DNA of 64,000 bases. Origin: Acanthosepion esculentum (lineage: Eukaryota > Mollusca > Cephalopoda > Sepiida > Sepiidae). The translations under genes were made by a program, and so were the position numbers. Location of the stretch: assembly GCA_964036315.1 (NCBI GenBank), contig CAXIWW010000817.1, positions 469,501 through 533,500 of the forward strand. Reading direction: 5' to 3'. The first letter of the stretch is position 1; each line of letters opens with the position of its first letter. Below, one piece after another: positions 36,345 to 49,094 of the stretch. Below the pieces are notes generated by a model that did no database searches, was not told where the DNA came from, and saw only the letters and a program-made list of their open reading frames with translations.

Positions 36345-36580
36345 CTAGTCCTAGGTATGATTATAAACTACATCTGACAGCAAGGCTTCTGATCACAAAG
36401 GGTCCCAGCTATGAGCAAATAGTGACACCCCACTAAAAAAAAACACAATGAAAGTAAAAATATACCTGTTTATATAAAAACTTGCGAACATCACCAGTTG
36501 ATAGCAAAAGAGCCAACAGCACCACAGTGCCAACTAGTCCTAGGTATGACTATAAACTACATCTGACAGCAAGATTTCTG
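36345..36580 (+). repeat. Minimal monomer followed by a truncated core at an orientation breakpoint
   Basis: The 36,345 monomer is only 189 bp. It has the core, one 22-mer and one CACCACAG, with no array. The next core starts at 36,534 and proceeds normally for about 40 bp to GACAGCAAGATTTCTG. It stops at 36,580, where the sequence changes to the opposite-orientation 22-mer array. The array-less monomer directly beside the breakpoint suggests local rearrangement. Confidence 0.9.
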
Positions 36581-37737
36581 CTGTTGGAAATTTTACTATC
36601 ATCTGTTGGCACTTTTGCTATTAGCTGTTGGCACTTTTGGTATCAGCTGTTGGAACTTTTGCTATCAGCTGTTGGCACTTTTGCTATCAGCTCTGGTGCT
36701 GTTGGCACTTTTGCTATCAACTGGTGTTGTTCGCAAGTTTTTATATAAACATGTATTTTTATACTTTCATATTGTTTTTTTTTACTGGGGGGTCACTATT
36801 TGCTCATAGCTGTGACCTTTGTGATCAGAAGCCTTGCTGTCAGATTTAGTTTATAGTCATACCTAGGACTAATCGTTACTGTGGTGCTGTTGGCACTTTT
36901 GCTCTCAGCTGTTGGCACTTTTGCTATCAGCTGTTGGCACTTTTGCTATCAGCTGTTGCACTTTTGCTATCAGCTGTGGTGCTGTTTGCACTTTTGCTAT
37001 CAACTGGTGTTGTTCGCAAGTTTTTAGATAAACATGTATTTTTATACTTTCATAGTGTTTTTTTTTAGTGGGGGGTAACCATTTGCTCATAGCTGGGGAC
37101 CTTTGTGATCAGAAGCCTTGCTGTCAGATGTAGTTTATAGTCATACCTATGAATAGTTGGCACTGTGGTGCTGTTGGCACTTTTGCTATCAGCTGTTGGC
37201 ACTTTTGCTATCAACTTTTGGCACTTTTGGTATCAGCTGTTGGCACTTTTGCTATCAGCTGATGGCACTTTTGCTATCAGCTCTGGTGCTGTTGGCACTT
37301 TTGCTATCAACTGGTGTCGTTCGCAAGTTTTTATATAAACATGTATTTTTATACATTCATAGTGTTTTTTTTTAGTGGGGTGTCACTATTTGCTCATAGC
37401 TGGGACCCTTTGTGATCAGAAGCCTTGCTCTCAGATGTAGTTTATAGTCATACCTAGGACTAGTCGGCACTGTGGTGCTGTTGGCACTTTTGCTATCAGC
37501 TGTTGGCACTTTTGCTATCAGCTGTTGGCACATTTGCTATCAGCTGTTGGCACTTTTGCTATCAGCTGTGGTGCTGTTTGCACTTTTGCTATCAACTGGT
37601 GTTGTTCGCAAGTTTTTATATAAACATGTATTTTTATACTTTCATAGTGTTTTTTTTTTAGTGGGGGGTCACTATTTGCTCATAGCTGGGACCTTTGTGA
37701 TCAGAAGCCTTGCTGTCAGATGTAGTTTATAATCATA
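36581..37737 (-). repeat. Inverted monomers before the 3.4-kb HOR
   Basis: A short array (36,581-36,720) opens the inverted block, beginning with the unusual unit CTGTTGGAAATTTTACTATC. Core motifs then start at 36,862, 37,146 (CCTATGAATAG) and 37,453, with spacings of 284, 307 and 285 bp. Nothing else is seen. Confidence 0.85.
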
Positions 37738-40700
37738 CCTAGGACTAGTTGGCACTGTGGTGCATTTGGCACTTTTGCTATCAGCTGTTGGCACTTTTGG
37801 TATCAGCTGTGGTGCTCTTTGCACTTTTGCTATCAACTGGTGTTGTTCGCAAGTTTTTATATAAACATGTATTTTTATACTTTCATAGACTTTTCTTTTA
37901 GTGGGGGTAACTATTTGCTCATAGCTGGGACCCTTTGTGATTAGAAGCCTAGCTGTCCGATGTTGCTTATAGTCATACCTAGGACTAGTTGGCAATGTGG
38001 TGCTGTTGGCACTTTTGCTATCAGCTGTTGGCACTTTTGCTATCAGCTGTTCGCACTTTTGCTATCAGCATTTGGCACTTTTGGTATCAGCTGTTTGCAC
38101 TTTTGCTATCAGCGGTTGGCATTTTTGCTATCAGCTGTTGGCACATTTGGTATCATCTGTTGGAACTTTTGCTATCAGCTGTTGGCACTTTTGCTATCAG
38201 CTTTTGACACTTTTTCTATCAGCTGTTGGCACTTTTGCTATCAGCTGTTGGCACTTTTGCTATCAGCTTTTGGCACTTTTGGTATCAGCTGTTGGCACTT
38301 TTGCTATCAGCTGTTGGCATTTTGCTATCAGCTGGGGTGCTGTTGGCACTTTTGCTATCAACTGGGTTGTTCGCAAGTTTTTATATAAACATGTATTTTT
38401 ATAATTTCATAGTGTTTTTTTTTTTAGTGGGGGGTCACTATTTGCTCATAGCTGGGACCCTTTCTGCTCAGAAGACTTGCTGTCAGATGTAGTTTATAAT
38501 CATACCTAGGACTAGTTGGCACTGTGTTGCTGTTGGCACTTTTGCTATCATTTGTTGGCACTTTTTCTATCAGCTGTTGGCACTTTTGCTATCAGCTGTT
38601 TGCACTTTTGCTATCAGCTTTTGTCACTTTTGGTATCAGCTGTTGGCACTTTTGCTATCAGCTGTTGGCACTTTTGCTATCAGCTGTTTGTTTTTTCGGT
38701 ATCATCTGTTGGCACTTTTGCTATCAGCTGTTGGAACTTTTGCTATCAGCTTTTGGCACTTTTGTTATCAGCTGGTGGCACTTTTGCTATCAGCTGTTGA
38801 CACTTTTGCTATCAGCTGTTGGCACTTTTGCTATCAGCTGTGGTGCTGTTTGCACTTTAGCTCTCAACTGGTGGTGTTCGCAGGTTTTTTTGTAAACATG
38901 TATTTTTATACTTTCATAGTGTTTTTTTTTTAGTGGGGGGTAACTATTTGCTCATAGCTGGGACCCTTTGTGATCAGAAGACTTGCTGTCAGATGTAGTT
39001 TATAGTCATACCTAGGACTAGTTGGAACTGTCGTGCTGTTGGCACTTTTGCTATCAGCTGTTGGCACTTTTGCTGTCAGATATTAGCACTTTTGCTATCA
39101 GCTGTTGGCACTTTTGGTATCAGCTGTTGGCACTTTTGCTATCAGCTGTTGGCACTTTTGCTATTAGCTGTGGTGCTGTTAGCACTTTTGCTATCAACTG
39201 GTGTTGTTCGCAAGTTTTTATATAAACATGTATATTTATACATTCATAGTGTTTTTTTAGTGGGGGGTCACTATTTGCTCATAGCTGGGACCCTTTGTGA
39301 TCAGAAGCCTTGCTGTCAGATGTAGTTTATAGTCATACCTAGGACTAGTTGGCAAAGTGGTGCTGTTGGCACTTTTGCTATCAGCTGTTGGCACTTTTGC
39401 TATCAGCTGTGGTGCTGTTGGCACTTTTGCTATCAACTTGTGTTGTTCGCTAGTTTTTATAAAAACATGTATTTTTATAATTTCATATGTTTTTTTTTTA
39501 GTGGGGGGTCACTATTTGCTCATAGCTGGGACCCTTTTTGATCAGAAGCCTTGCTGTTAGATGTAGTTTATAATCATACCTAGGACTAGTTGCCACTGTG
39601 GTGCTGTTGGCACTTTTGCTATCAGCTGTTGGCACTTTTGCTATCAGCTGTTGGCACTTCTGCTATCAGCTGTTGGCACATTTGCTATCAGCTTTTGGCA
39701 ATTTTGCTATCAGATGTTGGCACTTTTGCTATCAGCTGTTGGCACTTCTGCTATCAGCTGTTTGCACTTTTGCTATCAGCTGTTGGCACATTTGCTATCA
39801 GCTGTGGTGCTGTTGGCACTTTTCCTATCAACTGGTGTTGTTCGCAAGTTTTTATATAAACATGTATTTTTATACATTCATGGTTTTTTTTTTTAATGGG
39901 GCGTCACTATTTGCTCATAGCTGGGACCCTTTGTGATCAGAAGCCTTGCTGTCAGATGTAGTTTATAGTCTTACCTACGACTAGTTGGCACTGTGGTGCT
40001 GTTGGCACTTTTGCGATCAGCTTGTGGCATTTTGCTATCAGCTGTTGGCACTTTTGCTATCAGCTGTTTGCACTTTTGCTATCAGCTGTTGGCACTTTTG
40101 CTATCAGCTGTTGGCACTTTTGCTATCAGCTGTGGTGCTGTTTGTACTTTTGCTATCAACTGGTGTTGTTCGCAAGTTTTTGTAGAAACATGTATTTTTA
40201 TACTTTCATAATGTTTTTTTTAGTGGGGTGTCACTATTTGTTCATAGATGGGGCCCTTTGTGATCAGAAGCCTTGCTGTCAGGATGTAGTTTATATTCAC
40301 ACCTAGGACTAGTTGGCACTGTGGTGCTGTTGGCACTTTTGCTATCAGCTGTTGGCACTTTTGCTATGAGCTGTTGGCACTTTTGCTATCAGCTGTTGGC
40401 ACTTTTGCTATCAGCTGTTGGCACATTTGCTATCAACTGTTGGCACTTCTGCTATCAGCTTTTGGCACTTTTAGTATCAGCTGTCGGCACTTTTGCTATC
40501 AGCTGTTGGCACTTTTGCTATCAGCTGTTGGCACTTTTGCTATCAGCTTTTGGCACTTTTGGTATCATCTCTTTGCACTTTTGCTATCAACTGTTGGCAC
40601 TTTTGCTATCAGCTTTTGGCACTTTTGGTATCAGCTGTTGGCACTTTTGCTATCAGCTGTTGGCACTTTTGCTATCAACTGTTGGCACTTTTGCTATCAA

Positions 40701-41156
40701 CTGTTGGCACTTTTGCTATCAGCTTTTGGCACTTTTGGTATCAGCTGTTGGCACTTTTGCTATCAGCTGTTGGCACTTTTGCTATAAACTGTTGGCACTT
40801 TTGCTATCAGCTTTTGGCACTTTTGCTATCAGCTGTTGGCACTTTTGCTATCAGCTGTTGGCACTTTTGCTATCAGCTTTTGGCACTTTTGCTATCATCT
40901 GTTTGCACTTTTGCTATCAGCTGTTGGCAATTTGCTATCAGTTTTTGGCACTTAAGGTATCAGCTGTTGGCAATTTTGCTATCAGCTGTGGTGCTGTTGG
41001 CACTTTTGCTATCAACTGGTGTTGTTCGCAAGTTTTTATATAAACATGTATTTTTACACTTTCATAGTGTTTTTTTTAGTGGGGGGTCACTATTTGCACA
41101 TAGCTGGGACCCTTTGTGATCAGAAGCCTTGCTGTCAGATGTAGTTTATAGTCATA
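37738..41156 (-). repeat. 3,419-bp eight-monomer HOR, copy 1
   Basis: Core motifs start at 37,738, 37,978, 38,505, 39,011, 39,338, 39,579, 39,973 and 40,302 (240, 527, 506, 327, 241, 394, 329, 855 bp). Markers are GCTGTCCGATGTTGCTTATAG, GTTTGTTTTTTCGG, AACTGGTGGTGTTCGCAGG, CTTACCTACGAC and CAGGATGTAG. All recur 3,419 bp later. The last monomer carries about 31 22-mers with alternating CAACTG, CAGCTTTTGG and GGTATC variants. Confidence 0.95.
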
Positions 41157-44100
41157 CCTAGGACTAGTTGGCACAGTGGTGACGTTGGCACTTTTGCTAT
41201 CAGCTGTTGGCACTTTTGGTATCAGCTGTGGTGCTCTTTGCACCTTTGCTATCAACTGGTGTTGTTCGCAAGTTTTTATATAAACATGTATTTTTATACT
41301 TTCATAGATTTTTCTTTTAGTGGGGGTAACTATTTGCTCATAGCTGGGACCCTTTGTGATTAGAAGCCTAGCTGTCCGATGTTGCTTATAGTCATACCTA
41401 GGACTAGTTGGCAATGTGGTGCTGTTGGCACTTTTGCTATCAGCTGTTGGCACTTTTGCTATCAGCTGTTCGCACTTTTGCTATCAGCATTTGGCACTTT
41501 TGGTATCAGCTGTTTGCACTTTTGCTATCAGCGGTTGGCATTTTTGCTATCAGCTGTTGGCACATTTGGTATCATCTGTTGGAACTTTTGCTATCAGCTG
41601 TTGGCACTTTTGCTATCAGCTTTTGACACTTTTTCTATCAGCTGTTGGCACTTTTGCTATCAGCTGTTGGCACTTTTGCTATCAGCTTTTGGCACTTTTG
41701 GTATCAGCTGTTGGCACTTTTGCTATCAGCTGTTGGCATTTTGCTATCAGCTGGGGTGCTGTTGGCACTTTTGCTATCAACTGGGTTGTTCGCAAGTTTT
41801 TATATAAACATGTATTTCTATAATTTCATAGTGGTTTTTTTTTTAGTGGGGGGTCACTATTTGCTCATAGCTGGGACCCTTTCTGCTCAGAAGACTTGCT
41901 GTCAGATGTAGTTTATAGTCATACCTAGGACTAGTTGGCACTGTGTTGCTGTTGGCACTTTTGCTATCAGTTGTTGGCACTTTTTCTATCAGCTGTTGGC
42001 ACTTTTGCTATCAGCTGTTTGCACTTTTGCTATCAGCTTTTGTCACTTTTGGTATCAGCTGTTGGCACTTTTGCTATCAGCTGTTGGCACTTTTGCTATC
42101 AGCTGTTTGTTTTTTCGGTATCATCTGTTGGCACTTTTGCTATCAGCTGTTGGAACCTTTGCTATCAGCTTTTGGCACTTTTGTTATCAGCTGGTGGCAC
42201 TTTTTCTATCAGCTGTTGACACTTTTGCTATCAGCTGTTGGCACTTTTGCTATCAGCTGTGGTGCTGTTTGCACTTTAGCTCTCAACTGGTGGTGTTCGC
42301 AGGTTTTTTTGTAAACATGTATTTTTATACTTTCATAGTGTTTTTTTTTTAGTGGGGGGTAACTATTTGCTCATAGCTGGGACCCTTTGTGATCAGAAGA
42401 CTTGCTGTCAGATGTAGTTTATAGTCATACCTAGGACTAGTTGGAACTGTCGTGCTGTTGGCACTATTGCTATCAGCTGTTGGCACTTTTGCTGTCAGAT
42501 GTTAGCACTTTTGCTATCAGCTGTTGGCACTTTTGGTATCAGCTGTTGGCACTTTTGCTATCAGCTGTTGGCACTTTTGCTATCAGCTGTGATGCTGTTA
42601 GCACTTTTGCTATCAACAGGTGTTGTTCGCAAGTTTTTATATAAACATGTATATTTATACATTCATAGTGTTTTTTTAGTGGGGGGTCACTATTTGCTCA
42701 TAGCTGGGACCCTTTGTGATCAGAAGCCTTGCTGTCAGATGTAGTTTATAGTCATACCCAGGATTGTTGGCAAAGTGGTGCTGTTGGCACTTTTGCTATC
42801 AGCTGTTGGCACTTTTGCTATCAGCTGTGGTGCTGTTGGCACTTTTGCTATCAACTTGTGTTGTTCGCTAGTTTTTATAAAAACATGTATTTTTATAATT
42901 TCATAGTGTTTTTTTTTTAGTGGGGGGTCACTATTTGCTCATAGCTGGGACCCTTTTTGATCAGAAGCCTTGCTGTTAGATGTAGTTTATAATCATACCT
43001 AGGACTAGTTGCCACTGTGGTGCTGTTGGCACTTTTGCTATCAGCTGTTGGCACTTTTGCTATCAGCTGTTGGCACTTCTGCTATCAGCTGTTGGCACAT
43101 TTGCTATCAGCTTTTGGCAATTTTGCTATCAGATGTTGGCACTTTTGCTATCAGCTGTTGGCACTTCTGCTATCAGCTGTTTGCACTTTTGCTATCAGCT
43201 GTTGGCACATTTGCTATCAGCTGTGGTTCTGTTGGCACTTTTCCTATCAACTGGTGTTGTTCGCAAGTTTTTATATAAACATGTATTTTTATACATTCAT
43301 GGTTTTTTTTTTTAATGGGGCGTCACTATTTGCTCATAGCTGGGACCCTTTGTGATCAGAAGCCTTGCTGTCAGATGTAGTTTATAGTCTTACCTACGAC
43401 TAGTTGGCACTGTGGTGCTGTTGGCACTTTTGCTATCAGCTTTTGGCATTTTGCTATCAGCTGTTGGCACTTTTGCTATCAGCTGTTTGCACTTTTGCTA
43501 TCAGCTGTTGGCAATTTTGCTATCAGCTGTTGGCACTTTTGCTATCAGCTGTGGTGCTGTTTGTACTTTTGCTATCAACTGGTGTTGTTCGCAAGTTTTT
43601 GTAGAAACATGTATTTTTATACTTTCATAATGTTTTTTTTAGTGGGGTGTCACTATTTGTTCATAGATGGGGCCCTTTGTGATCAGAAGCCTTGCTGTCA
43701 GGATGTAGTTTATATTCACACCTAGGAATAGTTGGCACTGTGGTGCTGTTGGCACTTTTGCTATCAGCTGTTGGCACTTTTGCTATGAGCTGTTGGCTCT
43801 TTTGCTATCAGCTGTTGGCACTTTTGCTATCAGCTGTTGGCACTTTTGCTATCAACTGTTGGCACTTCTGCTATCAGCTTTTGGCACTTTTAGTATCAGC
43901 CGTCGGCACTTTTGCTATCAGCTGTTGGCACTTTTGCTATCAGCTGTTGGCACTTTTGCTATCAGCTTTTGGCACTTTTGGTATCATCTCTTTGCACTTT
44001 TGCTATCAACTGTTGGCACTTTTGCTATCAGCTTTTGGCACTTTTGGTATCAGCTGTTGGCACTTTTGCTATCAGCTGTTGGCACTTTTGCTATCAACTG

Positions 44101-44598
44101 TTGGCACTTTTGCTATCAACTGTTGGCACTTTTGCTATCAGCTTTTGGCACTTTTGGTATCAGCTGTTGGCACTTTTGCTATCAGCTGTTGGCACTTTTG
44201 CTATCAACTGTTGGCACTTTTGCTATCAGCTTTTGGCACTTTTAGTATCAGCTGTTGGCACTTTTGCTATCAGCTGTTGGCACTTTTGCTATCAGCTGTT
44301 GGCACTTTTGCTATCAGCTTTTGGCACTTTTGCTATCATCTGTTTGCACTTTTGCAATCAGCTGTTGGCAATTTGCTATCAGTTTTTGGCACTTAAGGTA
44401 TCAGCTGTTGGCAATTTTGCTATCAGCTGTGGTGCTGTTGGCACTTTTGCTATCAACTGGTGTGGTTCGCAAGTTTTTATATAAACATATATTTTTACAC
44501 TTTCATAGTGTTTTTTTTTAGTGGGGGGTCACTATTTGCACATAGCTGGGACCCTTTGTGATCAGAAGCCTTGCTGTCAGATGTTGTTTATAGTCATA
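41157..44598 (-). repeat. 3,419-bp HOR, copy 2 (3,442 bp)
   Basis: Core motifs start at 41,157, 41,397, 41,924, 42,430, 42,757, 42,998, 43,393 and 43,721 (240, 527, 506, 327, 241, 395, 328, 878 bp). Similarity to copy 1 is very high. The net gain is about 22 bp, one unit in the final long array, with local reshuffling around 44,220-44,340. Differences include CCTAGGACTAG to CCCAGGATTG at 42,757, and CCTAGGAATAG at 43,721. Confidence 0.95.
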
Positions 44599-46032
44599 CC
44601 TAGGACTAGTTTGCAATGTGGTGCTGTTGGCACTTTTGCTATCACCTGTTGGCACTTTTGATATCAGCTGTGGTGCTGTTTGCACTTTTGCTATCAACTG
44701 GTGTTGTTCGCAAGTTTTTATATAAACATGTATTTTTATACTTTCATAGTGTTTTTTTTTAGTGGGGTTAACTATTTGCTCATAGCTGGGACACTTTGTG
44801 ATCAGAAGCCTTGCTGTCAGATGTAGTTTATAGTCATACCTAGGACTAGTTGGCACAGTGGTGACGTTGGCACTTTTGGTATCAGCTGTTGGCACTTTTG
44901 CTATCAGCTGTTGGCACTTTTGCTATCAGCTGTTGGCACTTTTGCTATCAGCTGTGGTGCTGTTTGCACTTTTGCTCTCAACTCGTGTTTTTCGCAAGTT
45001 TTTATATAAACATGTATTTTTATACATTCATAGTGTTTTTTTTTAGTGGGGGGTCACTATTTTCTCATAGCTTGGACCCTTTGTGATCAGAAGCCTTGCT
45101 GTCAGATGTAGTTTATAGTCATACCTTGGACAAGTTTGCAATGTGGTGCTGTTGGCACTTTTGCTATCAGCTGTTGGAACTTTTGCTATCAGCTGTTGGC
45201 ACTTTTACTATCAGCTGTTGGCAATTTGCTATCAGCTGTGGTGATATTGGCACTTTTGCTATCAACTGGTGTTGTTCGCAAGTTTTTATATAAACATGTA
45301 TTTTTATATTTTCATAGTGTTTTTTTTTTAGTGGGGGGTCACTATTTGCTCATAGCTGGGACACTTTGTGATCAGAAGCTTTGCTGTCAGATGTAGTTTA
45401 TAGTCATACCTTGGACAAGTTGGCAATGTGGTGCTGTTGGCACTTTTGCTATCAGCTGTGGTGCTGTTGGCACTTTTGCTATCAGCTGTTGGCACTTTTG
45501 CTATCAGCTTTTGGCACTTTTGGTATCAGCTGTTGGCACTTTTGATATCTGCGGTTTGCACTTTTGCTATCAGCTGTTGGCACTTTTGCTATCAGCTGTG
45601 GTGCTGTTGGCACTTTTGCTATCAACTGGTGTTGTTCGCAAGTTTTTATATAAACATGTATTTTTATACATTGATAATGTTTTTTTTTTAGTGGGGTGTC
45701 ACTATTTGCTCAAAGCTGGGACCCTTTGTGATCAGAAGCCTTGCTGTCAGATTTAGTTTATAGTCATACCTAGGACTAGTTGGCCCTGTGGTGCTGATGG
45801 CACTTTTGCTATCAGCTGTTGGCACTTTTGCTATCAGCTGTTGGTACTTTTGCTATCAGCTGTGGTGGTGTTTGCACTGTTGCTATCAACTGGTGTTGTT
45901 CGCAAGTTTTTATATAAACATGTATTTTTTAATTTCATACTGTTTTTTTTTTTAGTGGGGGGTCACTATTTGCTCATAGCTTGGACCCTTTGTGATCAGA
46001 AGCATTGCTGTCAGATGTAGTTTATAGTCATG
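44599..46032 (-). repeat. Start of a third HOR copy, then monomers of 285, 285, 360 and 264 bp
   Basis: Core motifs start at 44,599, 44,839, 45,124, 45,409 and 45,769. The 240-bp monomer at 44,599 resembles 37,738 and 41,157, so the 3.4-kb HOR continues for about one more monomer. The marker CACAGTGGTGACGTTGGC of 41,171 reappears at 44,853. CCTTGGACAAG cores occur at 45,124 and 45,409. The 360-bp monomer has an extra 8-bp bracket (three in total). The set 45,124-46,032 is repeated at 48,214-49,094. Confidence 0.88.
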
Positions 46033-46937
46033 CCTAGGACTAGTTGGCACTGTGGTGGTGTTGGCACTTTTGCTATTAGCTGTTGGCACTTTTGCTATCA
46101 GCTGTTGGCACTTTTGCTATCAGCTTTTGGCACTTTCGGTATCAGCTTTTGGCGCTTTTGCTATCAGCTGTTGGCACTTTTGCTATCAGCCTTTGGCACT
46201 TTTGCTATCAGCTGTTGGCACTTTTGGTATCATCTTTTAGCACTTTTGCTATCAGCTGTTGGCACTTTTGCTATCAGCTGTTGGCACTTTTGCTATCAGC
46301 TTTTGGCACTTTTGGTATCAGCTGTTGGCACTTTTGCTATCAGCTGTTGGCAATTTTGCTATCAGCTTTTGGCACTTTTGCTACCAGCTGTTGGCACTTT
46401 TCCTATCAGCTGTTGGCATTTTTGCTATAAAGCTGTGTTGCTGTTGCCACTTTTGCTATCAGCTGTTGGCACTTTTGCTATCAGCTGCTGGCACTTTTGC
46501 TATCAGCTGTTGGCATTTTGCTATCAGTTTTGGCACTTTTGCTATCAGCTGTTGGCACTTTTGCTATCAGCTTTTGGCACTTTTTGTATCAGTTTTGGCA
46601 CTTTTGGTATCAGCTGTTGGCACTTTGGCTATCAGCTGTTGGCACTTTTGCTATCAGCTGTGGTGCTGTTGGCACTTTTTCTATCAGCTGTTGACACTTT
46701 TGCTATCAGCTGCTGGCACTTTTGCTATCAGCTGTTGGCACTTTTGCAATCAGTTTTGGCACTTTTGCTATGAGCTGTTGGCACTTTTGCTATCAACTGG
46801 TGTTGTTCACAAGTTTTTATATAAACATGAATTTTTATACTTTCATAGTGTTTTTTATAGTGGGTGGTCACTATTTGCTCATAGCTGGGACCCTTTGTGA
46901 TCAGAAGCCTTGCTGTCGGATGTAGTTTATAGTCATA
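46033..46937 (-). repeat. 905-bp long-array monomer, copy 1
   Basis: The array of about 33 units includes a CTATAAAGCTGTGTTGCTG segment, several shortened CAGTTTTGGCAC units and GGCGC variants. Apart from the first roughly 40 bp after the core motif, it is repeated at a constant 905-bp offset. Its core has GTTGTTCACAAG (conserved CpG lost) and a short A-tract interrupted by TATAG. Confidence 0.93.
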
Positions 46938-47842
46938 CCTAGGACTAGTTGGCACTGTGGTGCGTTTGGCACTTTTGCTATCAGCTGTTGGCACTTTTGC
47001 TATCAGCTGTTGGCACTTTTGCTATCAGCTTTTGGCACTTTCGGTATCAGCTTTTGGCGCTTTTGCTATCAGCTGTTGGCACTTTTGCTATCAGCCTTTG
47101 GCACTTTTGCTATCAGCTGTTGGCACTTTTGGTATCATCTTTTAGCACTTTTGCTATCAGCTGTTGGCACTTTTGCTATCAGCTGTTGGCACTTTTGCTA
47201 TCAGCTTTTGGCACTTTTGGTATCAGCTGTTGGCACTTTTGCTATCAGCTGTTGGCAATTTTGCTATCAGCTTTTGGCACTTTTGCTACCAGCTGTTGGC
47301 ACTTTTCCTATCAGCTGTTGGCATTTTTGCTATAAAGCTGTGTTGCTGTTGCCACTTTTGCTATCAGCTGTTGGCACTTTTGCTATCAGCTGCTGGCACT
47401 TTTGCTATCAGCTGTTGGCATTTTGCTATCAGTTTTGGCACTTTTGCTATCAGCTGTTGGCACTTTTGCTATCAGCTTTTGGCACTTTTTGTATCAGTTT
47501 TGGCACTTTTGGTATCAGCTGTTGGCACTTTGGCTATCAGCTGTTGGCACTTTTGCTATCAGCTGTGGTGCTGTTGGCACTTTTTCTATCAGCTGTTGAC
47601 ACTTTTGCTATCAGCTGCTGGCACTTTTGCTATCAGCTGTTGGCACTTTTGCAATCAGTTTTGGCACTTTTGCTATGAGCTGTTGGCACTTTTGCTATCA
47701 ACTGGTGTTGTTCACAAGTTTTTATATAAACATGAATTTTTATACTTTCATAGTGTTTTTTATAGTGGGTGGTCACTATTTGCTCATAGCTGGGACCCTT
47801 TGTGATCAGAAGCCTTGCTGTCGGATGTAGTTTATAGTCATA
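46938..47842 (-). repeat. 905-bp long-array monomer, copy 2
   Basis: This copy appears virtually identical to 46,033-46,937 from about 46,985 onward. A third copy starts at 47,843 but breaks off after about 80 bp (near 47,930), where CAGTTTGGCAC introduces a different array. The 46,938 and 47,843 copies share CTGTGGTGCGTTTGG, whereas the first copy has CTGTGGTGGTGTTGG. Confidence 0.95.
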
Positions 47843-49094
47843 CCTAGGACTAGTTGGCACTGTGGTGCGTTTGGCACTTTTGCTATCAGCTGTTGGCACT
47901 TTTGCTATCAGCTGTTGGCACTTTTGCTATCAGTTTGGCACTTTTAGTATCAGCTGTTGGCACTTTTGCTATCAGCTTTTTGCAGTTTTGGTATCAGCTG
48001 TTGGCACATTTGCTATCAGCCGTTGGCACTTTTGCTATCAGCTGTGGTGCTGTTGGCACTTTTGCTATCAACTGGTGTTGTTCGCAAGTTTTTATATAAA
48101 CATGTATTTTTATACTTTCATAGTGTTTTTTTTTAATGGGGGGTAACTATTTGTTCATAGCTGGGACCCTTTGTGATCAGAAGCCTTGATGTAAGATTTA
48201 GTTTATAGTCATACCTTGGACAAGTTTGCAATGTGGTGCTGTTGGCACTTTTGCTATCAGCTGTTGGAACTTTTGCTATCAGCTGTTGGCACTTTTACTA
48301 TCCGCTGTTGGCAATTTGCTATCAGCTGTGGTGATGTTGGCACTTTTGCTATCAACTGGTGTTGTTCGCAAGTTTTTATATAAACATGTATTTTTATATT
48401 TTCATAGTGTTTTTTTTTTAGTGGGGGGTCACTATTTGCTCATAGCTGGGACACTTTGTGATCAGAAGCCTTGCTGTCAGATGTAGTTTATAGTCATACC
48501 TTGGACAAGTTGGCAATGTGGTGCTGTTGGCACTTTTGCTATCAGCTGTTGGCACTTTTGCTATCAGCTTTTGGCACTTTTGGTATCAGCTGTTGGCACT
48601 TTTGATATCAGCGGTTTGCACTTTTGCTATCAGCTGTTGGCACTTTTGCTATCAGCTGTGGTGCTGTTGGCACTTTTGCTATCAACTGGTGTTGTTCGCA
48701 AGTTTTTATATAAACATGTATTTTTATACATTGATAATGTTTTTTTTTTAGTGGGGTGTCACTATTTGCTCAAAGCTGGGACCCTTTGTGATCAGAAGCC
48801 TTGCTGTCAGATTTAGTTTATAGTCATACCTAGGACTAGTTGGCACTGTGGTGCTGATGGCACTTTTGCTATCAGCTGTTGGCACTTTTGCTATCAGCTC
48901 TTGGTACTTTTGCTATCAGCTGTGGTGCTGTTTGCAATTTTGCTATAAACTGCTGTTGTTCGCAAGTTTTTATATAAACATGTATTTTTATAATTTCATA
49001 GTGTTTTTTGTTTTTAGTGGGGGATCACTATTTGCTCATAGCTGGGACCCTTTGTGATCAGAAGCCTTGCTGTCAGATGTAGTTTATAGTCATA
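47843..49094 (-). repeat. Truncated third 905-type monomer, then repeat of the 45.1-46.0 kb set
   Basis: Core motifs start at 47,843, 48,214, 48,499 and 48,829 (371, 285, 330, 266 bp). Monomers 48,214-49,094 match 45,124-46,032 at an offset of about 3,090 bp, including ACATTGATAATG and CTCAAAGCTGGG. The 330-bp monomer is 30 bp (one 22-mer plus one 8-bp bracket) shorter than its 360-bp counterpart. That is a clean unit-sized indel. Confidence 0.9.

Noticed and set aside
36482..36748. 88-codon open frame spanning the left orientation junction
   Set aside because: It simply joins the core frame to the stop-free strand of the inverted array and has no independent support.
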